A DNA stretch of 12,867 nucleotides from NCBI GenBank assembly GCA_024279745.1, contig JAJRRE010000441.1, positions 1 through 12,867 of the forward strand, in the 5' to 3' direction. This document shows positions 1 to 7,227 of the stretch, one piece after another (position 1 is the first letter of the stretch; every line of letters begins with the position of its first letter). Source of the stretch: Alphaproteobacteria bacterium (GTDB lineage: Bacteria > Pseudomonadota > Alphaproteobacteria > Rhizobiales > Hyphomicrobiaceae). Both the position numbers and the translations under genes were made by a program. The notes under the pieces are model-generated. The model saw only the letters and a list, made by a program, of their open reading frames with translations. It was not told the origin of the DNA and ran no database searches.

Positions 1-1
1 C

Positions 2-1156
2 GACTATGCCAATCGCTGCGCTGTGGTGCAGCCGGGCGTCACCAATCTGGCGATCACCAAAGCCGTCGAGCATAAGGGATTTTATTACGCGCCCGATCCT
101 TCGTCGCAAATCGCCTGTTCAATCGGCGGCAATGTCGGCGAAAATGCCGGCGGTGTGCATTGTCTGAAATACGGCCTGACCACCAACAATCTGCTGGGCC
201 TCGAAGTCGTATTAATGGACGGCGAAATCGTGCGTCTGGGCGGCAAACATCTTGATAGCGAGCTTTATGACCTGATGGGTATTATGACCGGCTCGGAAGG
301 CCTGCTTGGCGTCATCACCGAAGTTACCGTGCGTATTTTGCAAAAACCGCAAACCGCACGCGGCACATTGCTCGGTTTTCCTTCCGTTGAAGCGGGCGGC
401 GATTGCGTTGCGGAAATCATCGCGCAGGGGATCATTCCCGGCGGCATGGAAATGATGGATAACCCGGCGATTGTTGCGGCAGAGAACTTTCAGCCCTGCG
501 GCTATCCGGTTGACGCCGCCTCGCTTGTTATCGTCGAGCTTGACGGCACCAAGGCCGAAGTTGATCACCTGATTAAGCGTGTCAGTGAGATCGCCAAAGA
601 CAAGGGTGCGACCAGCATCGAAGTGTCCACGTCGGAAGCCGAACGGCTTCAGTTCTGGGCGGGCCGCAAAAACGCCTTTCCCGCGGTCGGCGCCATCGGC
701 CCCGATTATCTGTGCATGGACGGAACCATTCCGCGCTCAAAACTGTCTTATGTTCTAAAGGGCATCGCCGAGCTGGCCAGCAAACACGCTTTGCGCGTGG
801 CTAATGTGTTTCATGCGGGTGACGGCAATTTGCATCCGCTGATCTTGTATGATTCAGCCGTGCCCGGCGAAATTGAACGCGCCGAAGCCTTTGGCGCCGA
901 CATTCTAAAACTGTGTGTTGCGGTTGGCGGCGTGCTGACCGGCGAGCATGGCGTCGGCGTTGAAAAGCGCGATCTGATGGGCGAGATGTTTAGCGAGGAC
1001 GATCTGAAACAGCAGCAACGGCTGAAATGTGCGTTCGATCCTGCCCACCGGCTCAACCCGGGCAAAGTGTTCCCGACCCTGCATCGCTGTGCTGAGCTTG
1101 GCAAAATGCACGTCCATAAAGGCAAAGTCCCGTTCCCTGATCTGCCGCGTTTTTAA
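2..1156 (+). CDS. glcD: Glycolate oxidase, FAD-binding subunit GlcD (5' end missing)
   Basis: Large flavoprotein subunit of glycolate oxidase, which oxidises glycolate to glyoxylate and passes electrons through GlcE and GlcF toward the respiratory chain. The reading frame is open from base 2, so the true start lies outside the window; about 385 residues are visible of roughly 480-500 usual for the family. The FAD-binding (PCMH-type) domain shows the signature SIGGNVGENAGGVHCLKYG (bases ~122-178) and the later GSEGLLGVITEVT. The C-terminal FAD-linked oxidase domain shows NVFHAGDGNLHPL (~803-841), GEHGVGVEKRDLM and the ending LNPGKVFPTLHRC. D-lactate dehydrogenases share this fold, but the glcE and glcF genes that follow decide for glycolate oxidase. 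The stop is TAA, and a 97-bp gap separates it from glcE. Confidence 0.93.
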   Translation, partial: DYANRCAVVQPGVTNLAITKAVEHKGFYYAPDPSSQIACSIGGNVGENAGGVHCLKYGLTTNNLLGLEVVLMDGEIVRLGGKHLDSELYDLMGIMTGSEGLLGVITEVTVRILQKPQTARGTLLGFPSVEAGGDCVAEIIAQGIIPGGMEMMDNPAIVAAENFQPCGYPVDAASLVIVELDGTKAEVDHLIKRVSEIAKDKGATSIEVSTSEAERLQFWAGRKNAFPAVGAIGPDYLCMDGTIPRSKLSYVLKGIAELASKHALRVANVFHAGDGNLHPLILYDSAVPGEIERAEAFGADILKLCVAVGGVLTGEHGVGVEKRDLMGEMFSEDDLKQQQRLKCAFDPAHRLNPGKVFPTLHRCAELGKMHVHKGKVPFPDLPRF

Positions 1157-1253
1157 AGGTCCGGCGCTGCCGGTTCGACATGAGCCGCAACGGTACAAAC
1201 TCTAATGAGCCGAAACGTCGTCCGTTCGACCACTTACCTGTGAGACCATCCCC
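1157..1253. other. glcD-glcE gap with small direct repeats
   Basis: A 97-bp gap in what is usually a tightly packed glcDEF set. It holds a short hairpin (CCGGC-gct-GCCGG, 1161-1173) without a T-run, and two copies of ATGAGCCGnAACG at 1180-1192 and 1205-1217 (25-bp period), flanked by TTCGAC at 1174-1179 and 1225-1230. No promoter or terminator is convincing here, and no good Shine-Dalgarno sequence precedes glcE. Confidence 0.4.
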
Positions 1254-2543
1254 ATGGAACATTTGCAGCCGCGCGATGAAGCGGATATCATTGAGATTGT
1301 CAAAGCCGCGCTTGCCAACCAGGCGCGCCTGGAGCTAATCGGCAACGGCACCAAACGCGGACTCGGCCGCCCGGTGATCGCCGACAAGCTGATCAGCACA
1401 TCCGCCCTGTCGAAAATATCGCTGTACGAAGCGCCCGAACTTGTGATGACGGCGGGCGCCGGTACGCCCCTGGCCGAGATTATCGCCGCGCTTGACGAGC
1501 ACAATCAGGAGCTGGCTTTTGAGCCGATGGATACGCATTTGATTTACGGCAGCAAACCGCTGGGTGGTACCATTGGCGGGCTGGTTGGCGTCAACGCGTC
1601 GGGACCCAGGCGGATCAAGACAGGAGCGGCGCGCGACGCGGTGCTTGGTTTTCGCGCCATATCGGGGCGCGGCGAATTGTATAAATCCGGCGGCCGCGTC
1701 ATGAAAAACGTCACCGGCTATGATCTGTCGAAACTCATGACCGGCTCTTACGGCACACTTGGCATTATGAGCGAGATTACATTCAAGGTTCTGCCCAAGG
1801 CCGAAACCGAGCAAAGCGTTGTGTTGACCGGGCTTGATGATGCGGCTGCTATAGCGCTGATGTGCGAAGCGTCCGGACTGCCTTTTGAAGTCTCATCCCT
1901 TGCCCACCGGCCTAAGGGGAACTGCAGCGGCTCATCCGAGCACGCACTCACCGTGCTGCGCCTTGAAGGCCCGGAAATCTCCGTCAATGCGCGGCGCCAA
2001 GATCTGATTGCGCATTGCAAACCCGCAGCCGCACAAGCGCGCGGCACTGTCGAGATATTAAGCGCCGACGCCTCACGGTCCTTCTGGATCGCGCAGCGCG
2101 ATGTCGCCCCACTTGCCGCGCTGAAAACTGCCCAGATATGGCGTCTGTCAACAGCGCCCGCAAATGGCGCCAAAGTCATGGCCGACATTCTGGCGCAAGA
2201 CGTTCCGGCCCGGCGCTGGATCTATGACTGGGCCGGCGGTTTGATCTGGCTGGCGGTCGAACCTGCACCAGATGCTCATGGCCCAGCAATCCGCGCCGCC
2301 ATAAAACCCCATGGCGGCCACGCGACATTGATCCGGGCCGCTGACGACGTGCGCGGCGGCGCTGTCAATATCGTGCCGGTATTCCACCCACAACCAGAAG
2401 CGCTGGCCAGTTTAAGCGCACGGGTGAAGGAAAGTTTTGATCCCAGACATATTCTAAATCCGGGCCGCCTGGTACCGGCTCCGCAACCCCGTCCGGCACC
2501 TTTAGACGCCCGCCCCTCCCAGCCAGAAGGAGCGGCGCAATAA
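1254..2543 (+). CDS. glcE: Glycolate oxidase, second FAD-binding subunit GlcE
   Basis: Second flavin-binding subunit of the GlcDEF complex, partner of GlcD and GlcF. The 429 residues contain a PCMH-type FAD domain in the first half: IGNGTKRG near residue 25, LGGTIGGLVGVNASGPRR near 102-119, and MKNVTGYDLSKLMTGSYGTLG from residue 150. A degenerate C-terminal region ends in ILNPGRLVP, followed by a Pro/Ala-rich tail of about 20 residues. It is longer than the ~350-residue E. coli GlcE, mainly in the second half. ATG 1254 is the only ordinary start between the upstream in-frame stop at 1206-1208 and the conserved N-terminus, but its Shine-Dalgarno sequence is poor. The stop overlaps the glcF start by one base (TAATG at 2541-2545), which indicates translational coupling. 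Confidence 0.92.
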   Translation: MEHLQPRDEADIIEIVKAALANQARLELIGNGTKRGLGRPVIADKLISTSALSKISLYEAPELVMTAGAGTPLAEIIAALDEHNQELAFEPMDTHLIYGSKPLGGTIGGLVGVNASGPRRIKTGAARDAVLGFRAISGRGELYKSGGRVMKNVTGYDLSKLMTGSYGTLGIMSEITFKVLPKAETEQSVVLTGLDDAAAIALMCEASGLPFEVSSLAHRPKGNCSGSSEHALTVLRLEGPEISVNARRQDLIAHCKPAAAQARGTVEILSADASRSFWIAQRDVAPLAALKTAQIWRLSTAPANGAKVMADILAQDVPARRWIYDWAGGLIWLAVEPAPDAHGPAIRAAIKPHGGHATLIRAADDVRGGAVNIVPVFHPQPEALASLSARVKESFDPRHILNPGRLVPAPQPRPAPLDARPSQPEGAAQ

Positions 2544-4027
2544 TGCAAACCAGTTTCACGGCAAAGCAATTGGCCGATCCGCAGACCAAGACCGCCAACG
2601 ACATCTTGCGCAATTGCGTCCATTGCGGCTTTTGCACCGCCACCTGCCCGACCTATGTCACCCTTGGCGATGAGCTCGACAGCCCGCGCGGGCGCATCTA
2701 TCTGATCAAGGACATGCTCGAAGAGGACCGCGCCGCCGATGCCGTTACGGTCAAACATATCGACCGCTGCCTAAGCTGCCTCTCCTGCATGACCACTTGT
2801 CCCTCGGGCGTGCATTACATGCATCTGGTCGACCATGCGCGCGCACATATTCATGAAACCTACAAACGGCCCTTGCCTGAGCGCGCCTTGCGTTTCATTC
2901 TGGCGCTGGTATTACCGCGGCCAAAACTGTTCCGCCTGTCTTTGCTCGGTGCCAAACTGGCCAAGCCGTTCAAGGCGCTGCTGCCGGGCCGCCTGAAGGG
3001 CCTTGTTGACATGGCACCTGGCCAGATCCCGGCGCCGTCTGAGGTTGATCGCCCACAGGTTCACAATGCCATCGGTAAACGGCGTCTTCGTGTGGCGCTG
3101 CTTAATGGCTGCGCGCAAAAAGTGCTCGATCCGGCGATCAATGAGGCCACCATCCGCCTGCTCACTCGCCACGGTGTTGAGGTCGTGATCGCGCGCGGCG
3201 CTGGCTGCTGCGGCGCGCTAACCCATCATATGGGCATGAATAAAGCCGCCCATGTCAGCGCCGCGCGCAATATCAATGCCTGGCATGACATCATCAACGG
3301 CTATGATCTTGAGTTTGCCGCCAATAGCGACCCCGATGACGACGCCGGTGGCGGCGAGGACACAGTTCGCGGTCTTGATCATATCGTCATCAACACGTCG
3401 GGCTGCGGCACCACGGTCAAGGATTACGGTTTCATGTTCCGCAATGATCCGAAACTGGCTGGCAAAGCCGCCAGGATTTCAGCCATGACCCGCGATATCA
3501 CCGAGCTGATGTGTGAGCTTGGCCTTCGACTGGATCTGGCGCTTGACCCAAGTCTCAAATCGGACCTGCCGAAGCTGAAAATCGCCTATCATTCCGCCTG
3601 TTCTATGCAACACGGACAAAAAATTACCAGCCAGCCGGTGGAACTGCTGGAATCGTGCGGATTTGAGGTGTACCCCGTGCCAGAAAGCCACCTTTGCTGC
3701 GGCTCGGCGGGCACGTATAACCTGTTGCAACCGGACATGGCTCAAAGCCTGCGCGACCGCAAAGTCGCCAATATCGAGACCACCGGAGCCCAGGTCATCG
3801 CAGCGGGAAACCTTGGGTGCATAATTCACATTCGCAGCGGCACTGATCTGCCGATCGTACACAGCGTAGAACTGCTCGACTGGGCAACCGGCGGCCCCTG
3901 CCCGTCCGCCCTGGAGGCATATCTGGCCAATGGCGCCGCCGCCTCGGGACAACGCAATTTCGATCATGATCAAACCGGCGCGAGCGAACATCGGCCGCAG
4001 GACTTTATAGTCCCTCCTGCGGCGTAA
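2543..4027 (+). CDS. glcF: Glycolate oxidase, iron-sulfur subunit GlcF
   Basis: Electron-transfer subunit of glycolate oxidase; takes electrons from the GlcD/GlcE flavins and probably hands them to the quinone pool at the inner membrane. Two [4Fe-4S] ferredoxin motifs lie at the N-terminus (Cys25, 28, 31, 35 and Cys76, 79, 82, 86). Two cysteine-rich CCG domains follow: Cys190, Cys222-Cys223 and Cys288 in the first, Cys353, Cys385-Cys386 and Cys426 in the second. This is the same module order as HdrD, a fusion of HdrC-like and HdrB-like parts. The 494 residues exceed E. coli GlcF (~407), with an acidic Asp/Gly-rich insert near residue 262 (SDPDDDAGGGED) and a polar tail after ~450. It overlaps glcE by one base. 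A hairpin lies in its last codons. Confidence 0.93.
   Translation: MQTSFTAKQLADPQTKTANDILRNCVHCGFCTATCPTYVTLGDELDSPRGRIYLIKDMLEEDRAADAVTVKHIDRCLSCLSCMTTCPSGVHYMHLVDHARAHIHETYKRPLPERALRFILALVLPRPKLFRLSLLGAKLAKPFKALLPGRLKGLVDMAPGQIPAPSEVDRPQVHNAIGKRRLRVALLNGCAQKVLDPAINEATIRLLTRHGVEVVIARGAGCCGALTHHMGMNKAAHVSAARNINAWHDIINGYDLEFAANSDPDDDAGGGEDTVRGLDHIVINTSGCGTTVKDYGFMFRNDPKLAGKAARISAMTRDITELMCELGLRLDLALDPSLKSDLPKLKIAYHSACSMQHGQKITSQPVELLESCGFEVYPVPESHLCCGSAGTYNLLQPDMAQSLRDRKVANIETTGAQVIAAGNLGCIIHIRSGTDLPIVHSVELLDWATGGPCPSALEAYLANGAAASGQRNFDHDQTGASEHRPQDFIVPPAA
3994..4023 (+). other. Hairpin at the end of glcF, upstream of pyk
   Basis: Inverted repeat GCCGCAGGA / TCCTGCGGC (9 bp) with a 12-base loop, placed over the last codons of glcF and ending two bases before its TAA. 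An alternative fold pairs GGACT with AGTCC inside. There is no T-run, so it is not a standard terminator; it could be an RNA-processing or partial attenuation element between glcF and pyk, or just coding sequence. Confidence 0.35.
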
Positions 4028-4033
4028 CCTGAC

Positions 4034-4038
4034 AGGAG
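4034..4038 (+). promoter_or_regulatory. Shine-Dalgarno site that fixes the TTG start of pyk
   Basis: AGGAG lies seven bases before TTG 4046. No ATG or GTG in frame lies near the conserved N-terminal KIVATVGPAS, so this site supports TTG as the start codon. Confidence 0.75.
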
Positions 4039-4045
4039 AATTCAT

Positions 4046-5458
4046 TTGAAACGTAACAGGCGCGCGAAAATTGTCGCAACGGTTGGTCCGGCATCCTCCA
4101 GCCCCGAAATGCTGAAAAAGCTGTTTCTGGCCGGCGTGGACGTCTTTCGCCTCAACTTCTCCCACGGCTCTCACGACGACCATGCCAAAGTATTCAACGC
4201 CATCCGGGCGCTGGAAAAAGAACTGGAGCGCCCGATTGCCGTATTGCAGGATTTGCAGGGCCCCAAGATCCGCGTCGGCACCATCAAGGACGGCAAGCAG
4301 CAACTGAAGAAGGGCGACAAGGTTCGCTTTGTTCCCACGGGTGAGAATGGCAAATTATCCAATATTCCGCTGCATCATCCAGAGATTTTCGCCGCTATTG
4401 AGACCGGCCACAAGCTGATGATCGACGACGGCCGGTTGCGCCTGACGGTTACCGATTGCGGCAAAGATTTCATCGACGCGGTTGCCGATGTTGGCGGCGT
4501 GATTTCCGACCGCAAAGGCGTTAATCTGCCCGATACCATATTGGAGCTGTCGCCACTAACCGAGAAAGACCGCAAAGATCTCGCCTTCGGTCTTGAGCTT
4601 GGTGTTGACTGGATGGCACTGTCATTCGTGCAAAAGCCGTCCGACATTGAAGAAGCGCGCAAACTGATCGGCACCAAGACCCGCCTGATGGCGAAGATTG
4701 AAAAACCATCGGCATTGGAGTTCATCGAAGACATTGTACCGCTGACCGACGGCATTATGGTGGCGCGCGGCGATCTAGGTGTTGAAATCCCGCCCGAAGA
4801 AGTTCCCGGCCGGCAAAAGGAGCTCATTCGCATCTGCCGCCTGATCGGCAAGCCGGTTGTTGTGGCGACGCAAATGCTCGATAGCATGGTCGCCGCGCCC
4901 GCACCAACGCGCGCTGAAGCGTCCGATGTCGCCACTGCGATTTACGACGGCGCCAGTGCGGTCATGCTCAGCCAGGAGTCAGCAGTTGGCGAATATGTTG
5001 TTGAGACCGTCGAAATGATGAACTCGATCATCTATAAGACCGAGCACCACAGCGCTTACGATCAGATCATCTCCGCCTTGCAGCCGGACGTACAAAAAAC
5101 CCCGCAGCGTGTGCTCGCCGCCTCAAGTGCCGCCATTGCGCGCACTATCGGTGCCAAGGCCATTGTGACCTTGACATCTTCGGGCTCAACCGCCGCCCGT
5201 ATTGCCCGCCAGCGTGTGGCCGTACCCACTTTGGCCATCACGCCAACCGCTGCCCAGGCGCGCCAACTTTGCCTGTTCTGGGGCGTGCAGGCCATCGCCT
5301 CGCCAGATATCAAATCCTATGACGAGATGGTCGACATGGCGCGCCTGCATACAAAGCGGGCAGGCTTCGGCGTTGAAGGCGACAAGATCGTTGTGCTTGC
5401 TGGCATACCGTTCGGGCGCCCCGGCACCACCAACAACATGCGCATTGTAACGCTGTAA
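4046..5458 (+). CDS. pyk: Pyruvate kinase
   Basis: Cytosolic glycolytic enzyme converting phosphoenolpyruvate and ADP to pyruvate and ATP. Its 470 residues match the usual bacterial length. Family landmarks in order: KIVATVGPASSS at the N-terminus, DVFRLNFSHG, LQDLQGPKIRVG, WMALSFVQ, then MAKIEKP with Lys217 and the expected catalytic Lys220, GIMVARGDLGVEIPPEEVP, and KPVVVATQMLDSM. The C-terminal allosteric-type domain runs from about residue 350 to the end (TLTSSGSTAARIARQR). The start codon is TTG behind a good AGGAG. It begins 18 bases after glcF on the same strand, so co-transcription with glcDEF is possible; I see no separate promoter in the short gap. A strong terminator follows. Glyoxylate made by GlcDEF can feed central carbon metabolism, but a functional link to pyk is only suggested by position. 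Confidence 0.96.
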   Translation: MKRNRRAKIVATVGPASSSPEMLKKLFLAGVDVFRLNFSHGSHDDHAKVFNAIRALEKELERPIAVLQDLQGPKIRVGTIKDGKQQLKKGDKVRFVPTGENGKLSNIPLHHPEIFAAIETGHKLMIDDGRLRLTVTDCGKDFIDAVADVGGVISDRKGVNLPDTILELSPLTEKDRKDLAFGLELGVDWMALSFVQKPSDIEEARKLIGTKTRLMAKIEKPSALEFIEDIVPLTDGIMVARGDLGVEIPPEEVPGRQKELIRICRLIGKPVVVATQMLDSMVAAPAPTRAEASDVATAIYDGASAVMLSQESAVGEYVVETVEMMNSIIYKTEHHSAYDQIISALQPDVQKTPQRVLAASSAAIARTIGAKAIVTLTSSGSTAARIARQRVAVPTLAITPTAAQARQLCLFWGVQAIASPDIKSYDEMVDMARLHTKRAGFGVEGDKIVVLAGIPFGRPGTTNNMRIVTL

Positions 5459-5548
5459 AGCGACGTTCCAACAAGTGCCGGGGCAGGCAAACCACACGAT
5501 GATATTCTACTGCTGGTTCTGCCGGTTGCACAGAGCACAAAAGACAAC

Positions 5549-5591
5549 AAAGGCCGCCTCGATTTGATCGGGGCGGCCTTTATTTTTTTCA
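5549..5591 (+). terminator. Intrinsic terminator after pyk
   Basis: A nearly perfect 15-bp stem (arms 5549-5563 and 5567-5581, one G-U pair, 3-base loop TTG), GC-rich at AAAGGCCGCC / GGCGGCCTTT, followed by TTTATTTTTTT. It ends the glc-pyk transcription unit. On the other strand the hairpin is followed by TTTGTTGTCTTTTG, so it may also stop transcripts coming from hdrB, about 100 bases past that gene's stop. Confidence 0.92.
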
Positions 5592-5621
5592 GCAAGAAGG
5601 CGCGCTATGCGAACACATCGA

Positions 5622-5664
5622 GCCTGCAACGCCATGCGGACACTAAGTGCCTGCAACGCCATGC
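5622..5664. repeat. Two copies of a 16-bp direct repeat
   Basis: GCCTGCAACGCCATGC occurs at 5622-5637 and exactly again at 5649-5664 (27-bp period), between the pyk terminator and the hdrB stop. The two units diverge outside the 16 bases. There are only two copies, so this is not a CRISPR array; function unknown. Confidence 0.75.
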
Positions 5665-5682
5665 CCCGCCGGTACTACGTAC

Positions 5683-6588
5683 CTATTTGGCCATTTTTTC
5701 CAGCTTTTCGGAACGAATTGTATTGCGGTGCAGGGCGGCGTCTTTTTCGCCGTCAAGACCGAACGCCACTGCCATTAATTGCGAATAGAACATCACCGGG
5801 ATATGGAAATCCGTGCCGTATTTTTTATTGATGGCGTCCTGGTACATTTCCACATTGGTCTGGCACAAGGGGCAGGGCGTGGCGATGACATCGGCGCCCG
5901 CTTCGACGGCGTCTTCAACAATGGTTTTGATCAGATGCAAGGTGCGGTCCGGGCTCATCACCGCCACCGAGCCGCCGCAGCAGCTGGTCTTGGGGTTATA
6001 TTCAACCGCTTCAGCGCCGCAGGCCTCGGCAAAGTTATCGAGGAATTCAGGATTGTCGTAGGTGTCGTAATTGCCGCCGCCATCGGTGCCGGCAAAGGGG
6101 CGCACGGTCTGGCAGCCGACATAGCCGGCGACTTTGAGACCGGTCAGGGGATTGGTAACTTTTTCCCTGACCTTATCGAGGCCGACATCATTGACGATCA
6201 CTTCGCACATATGGCGCACTTGCAGGTCTTCGTCATATTCCATGTCGGCGGCTGACAAAGCTTCATTGACCTGGGCGCGCACATTGACATCGTTCTTGAT
6301 TTTCTCATTGCCCGCATGGGTGTTGAGATAACAGGCGGCACAGCCGGTCACGACGTCCTGTTTGCCGCGCTCCTGTGCCTTGGCCAGATTACGGCCCGTC
6401 AGCGACAGGTTGGGTAGTTGCCCGCCGCCAATATGGCCAACCGAAGCGCCGCAGCAATTCCAGTCCTCAATGTCCTCAAGTTCAATGTCGAGTGAGGGCG
6501 CAATGGCACGCAGGCTCTCATCCAGATGCAACGCTGATCCTTGGCTGGAGCAACCAGGGTAATATGTAAATTTTTTCTTCTCTGACAT
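5683..6588 (-). CDS. hdrB: HdrB-like protein with two CCG domains (Qmo-associated)
   Basis: Homologue of heterodisulfide reductase subunit B. The 301 residues carry two complete cysteine-rich CCG motifs: Cys13, Cys45-Cys46, Cys83, Cys86 and Cys159, Cys203-Cys204, Cys239, Cys242. In HdrB these bind two non-cubane [4Fe-4S] clusters that handle disulfides. Nothing is missing in either site, so a catalytic or electron-exit role is plausible. No signal peptide or membrane segment is visible; it should be cytoplasmic. It is the last gene of the qmoA-qmoB-hdrC-hdrB set, 30 bases after hdrC, with AGGA a suitable distance before ATG 6588. With HdrC it probably replaces QmoC, the usual membrane subunit. 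The true substrate is unknown; it need not be a CoM-CoB-type heterodisulfide. Confidence 0.88.
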   Translation of the reverse strand: MSEKKKFTYYPGCSSQGSALHLDESLRAIAPSLDIELEDIEDWNCCGASVGHIGGGQLPNLSLTGRNLAKAQERGKQDVVTGCAACYLNTHAGNEKIKNDVNVRAQVNEALSAADMEYDEDLQVRHMCEVIVNDVGLDKVREKVTNPLTGLKVAGYVGCQTVRPFAGTDGGGNYDTYDNPEFLDNFAEACGAEAVEYNPKTSCCGGSVAVMSPDRTLHLIKTIVEDAVEAGADVIATPCPLCQTNVEMYQDAINKKYGTDFHIPVMFYSQLMAVAFGLDGEKDAALHRNTIRSEKLEKMAK

Positions 6589-6618
6589 ATCTCAAATCCT
6601 AAAAGGGTTGGCTGGGGC

Positions 6619-7224
6619 TCAGCTCTTGCTCTCGCGTTCTTCGATCTCAGCGGCTTTGGCGAGGATGGCTTTCAGACCGGCCTTGTCTTTAATCTGATGC
6701 GGCATTGTCAAATGCATGCGGCCCGTTTTGATCATACCCCAGGCGATCTTGAGATTATCAAGCCCGCGCTTGACGCCCTCGACAACGCCGAATGAGAAAT
6801 AATACTTTGCCGTCACCAGGCGCTCGTCGGTACGGCCGAATGTTTTGGCGCTCCACCAGAACGAGTTTGAGAATTTAGAATTCTCATTGGGTTTGGCATA
6901 GCCAAGCTCAACGGATTTCGCGGCCAGATCCTGCAAAATATAGGTCACAGGCACCGAGCGCGGACAACGCACCACGCAGCGGTAACAGCTGGTGCAATTC
7001 CACATGGTGTTGGAGCTTAACACCTCGTCCTTCATGCCGGCGCGGATCATCATGAACAGCTTGCGCGGCCCATGATCCATCTGTTCGCCAATCGGGCAGG
7101 AGCCGGAGCAGACGCCGCACTGCATACAAAGGCCAAGCTTGTCGCCGCCATTGACGTTTTCATAAACCCAGTTGGCAAAGCCCAGGTCGTACTTTTCTGA
7201 CGTATTGGGTGCTGGTTTTGTCAT
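6619..7224 (-). CDS. hdrC: HdrC-like iron-sulfur protein (soluble QmoC counterpart)
   Basis: Homologue of heterodisulfide reductase subunit C, an electron-transfer protein. Two classic [4Fe-4S] motifs are present: CMQCGVCSGSCP (Cys33, 36, 39, 43) and CTSCYRCVVRCP (Cys77, 80, 83, 87). At 201 residues it is close to stand-alone HdrC. The part after residue 88 is mixed helix-forming and charged, with no run of hydrophobic residues long enough for membrane helices; in QmoC this position holds a haem b-binding membrane domain. I looked for a remnant of such a domain in the 30 bases before hdrB and found none, so this is not a broken qmoC. It starts three bases after the qmoB-like stop, which implies translational coupling. 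Expected role: carry electrons between QmoAB and HdrB. Confidence 0.9.
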   Translation of the reverse strand: MTKPAPNTSEKYDLGFANWVYENVNGGDKLGLCMQCGVCSGSCPIGEQMDHGPRKLFMMIRAGMKDEVLSSNTMWNCTSCYRCVVRCPRSVPVTYILQDLAAKSVELGYAKPNENSKFSNSFWWSAKTFGRTDERLVTAKYYFSFGVVEGVKRGLDNLKIAWGMIKTGRMHLTMPHQIKDKAGLKAILAKAAEIEERESKS

Positions 7225-7227
7225 AGT

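Noticed and set aside
1180..1350. Small open frame starting at ATG 1180
   Set aside because: No Shine-Dalgarno sequence, runs out of frame into glcE, and has no recognisable features.
3479..4303. 274-residue minus-strand open frame across the glcF end and pyk start
   Set aside because: It overlaps two confidently identified genes on the other strand and shows no family signature.
5622..5664. CRISPR array
   Set aside because: Only two repeat copies with an 11-base spacer and no cas genes.
6619..7224. Truncated qmoC that lost its membrane domain by frameshift
   Set aside because: The protein has a normal stand-alone HdrC length, and only 30 bases lie before an intact hdrB, leaving no room for a membrane-domain remnant.
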